Translations under genes and position numbers: made by a program
The notes under the pieces: model-generated
Told to the model about the DNA's origin: nothing
Database searches by the model: none
Seen by the model: the letters and a program-made list of their open reading frames with translations, nothing else
Shown here: positions 57,813 through 59,665 of the stretch, piece by piece
Layout: the number at the start of each line of letters is the position of its first letter
Position numbering within the stretch: position 1 is the first letter of the stretch
Assembly: GCF_015704865.1 (NCBI RefSeq)
Contig: NZ_JADQTO010000025.1
Coordinates: 1 to 59,665 of the forward strand
Direction of reading: 5' to 3'
Length of the DNA: 59,665 nt
Origin: Actinoplanes aureus
GTDB lineage: Bacteria; Actinomycetota; Actinomycetes; Mycobacteriales; Micromonosporaceae

Positions 57813-59267
57813 ATGACGATCCCGGCGAGTCAGTCACCCGCGACCGCACCCGACGGCGACGGCGCCCTACCGCACCCGGCCGTCGAGTCACCGGTCGTAT
57901 CCGACGACATCGAGGTCGAGCGGCTCCGGGCCGAGGTGGCCGCGCTGCGCTCGCAGCTCGCGGAGACCCGGCCGCGTGCGCGGCCACGCCGTCACACGTT
58001 CCGCCGTGCCGTCGCCGCGGTGCTCGTGGTGCTCGCCGCGTTCGCCCTGGTGACCAGCGTGGTCGGGCTGTGGGCGGCGCGCACCACTCTGGACACCGAC
58101 CGATGGGTGGCCACCGTCGCACCCCTGCCCCAGGACCCGAAGATCAACGCGGCCGTCGCCGAATACGCCACGACCGAGGTGTTCCAGGTTCTCGACGTCG
58201 AGACCCGGCTGCGCGAGGTGCTGCCGCCGCAGGCCGCGTTCGTGGCCGGCCCGATCGCCGGCCAGCTGCGGGAGCAGGTGCGCAACACCGTGCGGAACGT
58301 GCTCGGCAGCGACCGCTTCCAGGTCGTCTGGGTGGAACTGAACCAGCGGCTGCATCAGCGGATCCTGGCCGTCCTGGAGGGTCAGAGCACACTGATCACC
58401 GCGCAGCAGGACCGGATCCAGATCGACCTGCTGCCCCTGATCAACCAGGTGCTGCGGGAACTCAGCGACCAGCTGCCGACCCTGTTCGGCAAACAGATCA
58501 CCTTGCCCGACCTGAGCAGCGGGGCCATCCCGGAGAACCTGCGGACGCGGGTGGAGGAGCAGCTCGGCGTCACGCTGCCGGCCAACTTCGCGCAGTTCAC
58601 GGTCTACGACTCCGGGCAGCTCTGGGCCGCGCAACAGGCGGTCGCCACCGCGAAGCGCGATCTCGCCCTCTTCGTCGGCGCCACGATCGTGCTGCTGATC
58701 CTCGCGTACGTCGTCTCGCCGCGCCGGCGCCGCACCACGGTCCAGCTCGGCATCTGGCTGATCATCGCGGCGGTCACCGTCACCGCGATCGTCCGCGCGG
58801 TGCGCCGCCAGGTGATCGCCGAGATCCCGGAAGGCACGTATCGCGACGGTGTCGACGCGGCGGTCACGACCGTGTTCAGCACGCTGCGCGAGCGTGGCAC
58901 CCAGATTATCTGGATCGGCGCGATCCTGGCGCTGGTGGCCTACCTGGTGGGTCCCGGCCGATTCCCGGTGTGGTTGCGCCGGCAGGTCCGGCGCGGCGCC
59001 GTCGCGGGCTGGCGCGGGATCCGCAGGGGTACGGACGTCGCGGTCACCCGCGGACCCGGCTTCGTTACCACCTACCTCGACCCGATCCGTATCGGCGGCG
59101 TCCTGGTGGCCGTGGTGCTGGCCCTGATCCTGTCATCCTGGACGTCGCTGCTGGTGATCGTGCTGCTGCTGGCGGCCTTCGAGGTCGCGGTCACGCTGAT
59201 CGCCCGCCGCCACGATCAGGACCGCGACCACCCGGCGACGCCGCCCGCTCCCAGCCCTGCCACCTGA
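57813..59267 (+). CDS. multi-pass membrane protein with N-terminal coiled coil
   Basis: 484 residues. An acidic N-terminus and a short leucine heptad (VERLRAEVAALRSQLAE, about 33-49) precede a first helix (AVAAVLVVLAAFALVTSVVGL, ~70-90). A ~200-residue extracytoplasmic helical region (starting RTTLDTDRWVATVAPLPQD) follows, then about five further helices. A DNLRTRVEEQLGV-like segment before helix 2 and ARRHDQDRDHPA at the tail flank the membrane part. Related proteins are widespread in actinobacteria as 'integral membrane protein'; no activity is known to me. AGGAGG sits 6 nt before ATG 57813. Confidence 0.78.
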   Translation: MTIPASQSPATAPDGDGALPHPAVESPVVSDDIEVERLRAEVAALRSQLAETRPRARPRRHTFRRAVAAVLVVLAAFALVTSVVGLWAARTTLDTDRWVATVAPLPQDPKINAAVAEYATTEVFQVLDVETRLREVLPPQAAFVAGPIAGQLREQVRNTVRNVLGSDRFQVVWVELNQRLHQRILAVLEGQSTLITAQQDRIQIDLLPLINQVLRELSDQLPTLFGKQITLPDLSSGAIPENLRTRVEEQLGVTLPANFAQFTVYDSGQLWAAQQAVATAKRDLALFVGATIVLLILAYVVSPRRRRTTVQLGIWLIIAAVTVTAIVRAVRRQVIAEIPEGTYRDGVDAAVTTVFSTLRERGTQIIWIGAILALVAYLVGPGRFPVWLRRQVRRGAVAGWRGIRRGTDVAVTRGPGFVTTYLDPIRIGGVLVAVVLALILSSWTSLLVIVLLLAAFEVAVTLIARRHDQDRDHPATPPAPSPAT

Positions 59268-59665
59268 CGAGCCGCCGCGTCCCCGCGACGCCGGGCCCGG
59301 GACACCTGCCCCGGCCCGGCGGTCGCGCTGCCCCCCGGTCCGCTACCTGGGCCGCGCGGCAGCAGGGGAGGTACAGCTCCCGGGGATGGCGCGAGGCGCA
59401 TCGGAAATGGCGCCCGGCCCGGCCCAGTGCGGCCCGGCCCGGCCCAGTGCGGCCCGGCCCGGCCCAGTGCGGCCCGGCCCAGTGCGGCCCGGCCCGGCCC
59501 AGTGCGGCCCGGCCCAGCGGCCCGGCCCAGCGGCCCGGGGCGGCCCCGGGAGGTGGTGGCAGCCATTAGGCACAGCCGGGCCTGCTTTTTCGGCCTGTTT
59601 GATCATTCGGCTGTGGGGCCGCGCCGGGGCGCCGGGGGGGGTGGCAGACCCGGCGCGCCCCCCGC
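59268..59665. other. non-coding right end of window
   Basis: About 400 bp without a credible gene. Contents: a 16-bp match (59315-59330) to the core of the 25.6/33.4-kb intergenic repeat, a GGCCCAGTGC tandem array (59412-59540) and an imperfect hairpin (CACAGCCG at 59572, CGGCTGTG at 59608) enclosing a T-run. Homopolymer G/C runs near 59632-59665 could hide sequencing errors. Confidence 0.6.
59412..59540. repeat. GGCCCAGTGC/GGCCCGGCCC tandem array
   Basis: Three perfect 20-bp units (59421-59480), then 15-bp derivatives and degenerate GGCCCAGCGGCCC units. It is non-coding and nearly pure G/C, and copy number is likely unstable. Confidence 0.85.

Noticed and set aside
59412..59540. Coding sequence through the right-end tandem array
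   Set aside because: Several frames are open merely because the array lacks A/T; no start signal, and the translation is a monotonous Ala/Arg/Pro/Gly repeat.

Overview
The window is 59.7 kb of very GC-rich DNA (visibly above 70% G+C, strong third-position GC bias, many GTG and TTG starts, many 4-nt start/stop overlaps). It is chromosomal and comes from a filamentous-type actinobacterium. The density of two-component and Ser/Thr kinases, secreted hydrolases and DUF6069/DUF6325/SHOCT genes would fit Micromonosporaceae such as Actinoplanes, but that placement is inference. I see no rRNA or tRNA gene, CRISPR array, transposase or phage module.

Layout. 0-5.4 kb: S41 peptidase, lone ctaD, TetR regulator, GtrA membrane protein with tandem operator-like palindromes, M20 amidohydrolase. 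5.4-11.5 kb (minus strand): a tightly coupled six-gene operon encoding an OleA-type thiolase, a GT2 glycosyltransferase, an OleC-like AMP-forming ligase, a second GT2, a cytochrome P450 and an OleD-like reductase. It resembles olefin/beta-lactone (ole/lst) pathways but has no OleB and contains extra tailoring enzymes. It is the best candidate for an undescribed system here. 11.6-18.4 kb: hybrid histidine kinase with a heptad-repeat linker, PASTA-less Ser/Thr kinase, and a trio of secreted internally duplicated protein, class F sortase and vWA-like membrane protein.

18.4-25.6 kb: an ABC importer of the nitrate/sulfonate/taurine type, with its substrate-binding protein and two permeases co-transcribed with a benzoylformate-decarboxylase-like ThDP enzyme. 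The ATPase is convergent on the other strand. A secreted CocE-type hydrolase follows, divergent from a TetR gene. 25.6-34.5 kb: DUF2278/lamin-tail protein, a decayed KstD-like dehydrogenase, a CNNM/CorC-type protein, a GAF-GAF chemotaxis-type receptor, a beta-propeller (BNR) protein coupled to a MoaD/ThiS-like carrier, a secreted PGTTEPGTTT-repeat protein, another TetR gene and a truncated SDR remnant.

34.5-44.8 kb: DHA2 exporter fused to a C-terminal MarR-like domain behind a near-perfect 27-bp palindrome, YtpQ/DUF1444-like protein, an MMP-like matrixin with cysteine switch and seven C-terminal repeats, an FdhF/YdeP-type molybdoenzyme, a GT2, a P-loop kinase and a PfkB kinase. 44.8-53.6 kb (minus): three sensor kinases without response regulators, a secreted subtilase, a hypothetical protein and a class I/II aminotransferase. 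53.6-59.7 kb: DUF6069, hypothetical, RDD and YbdK genes facing SHOCT and two DUF6325 genes with a 27-codon ORF between them, then a large membrane protein. Three copies of a TCATCC-N5-GGATGA palindrome mark this last block as a possible small regulon. The right end is GCCCGG-rich tandem repeat.
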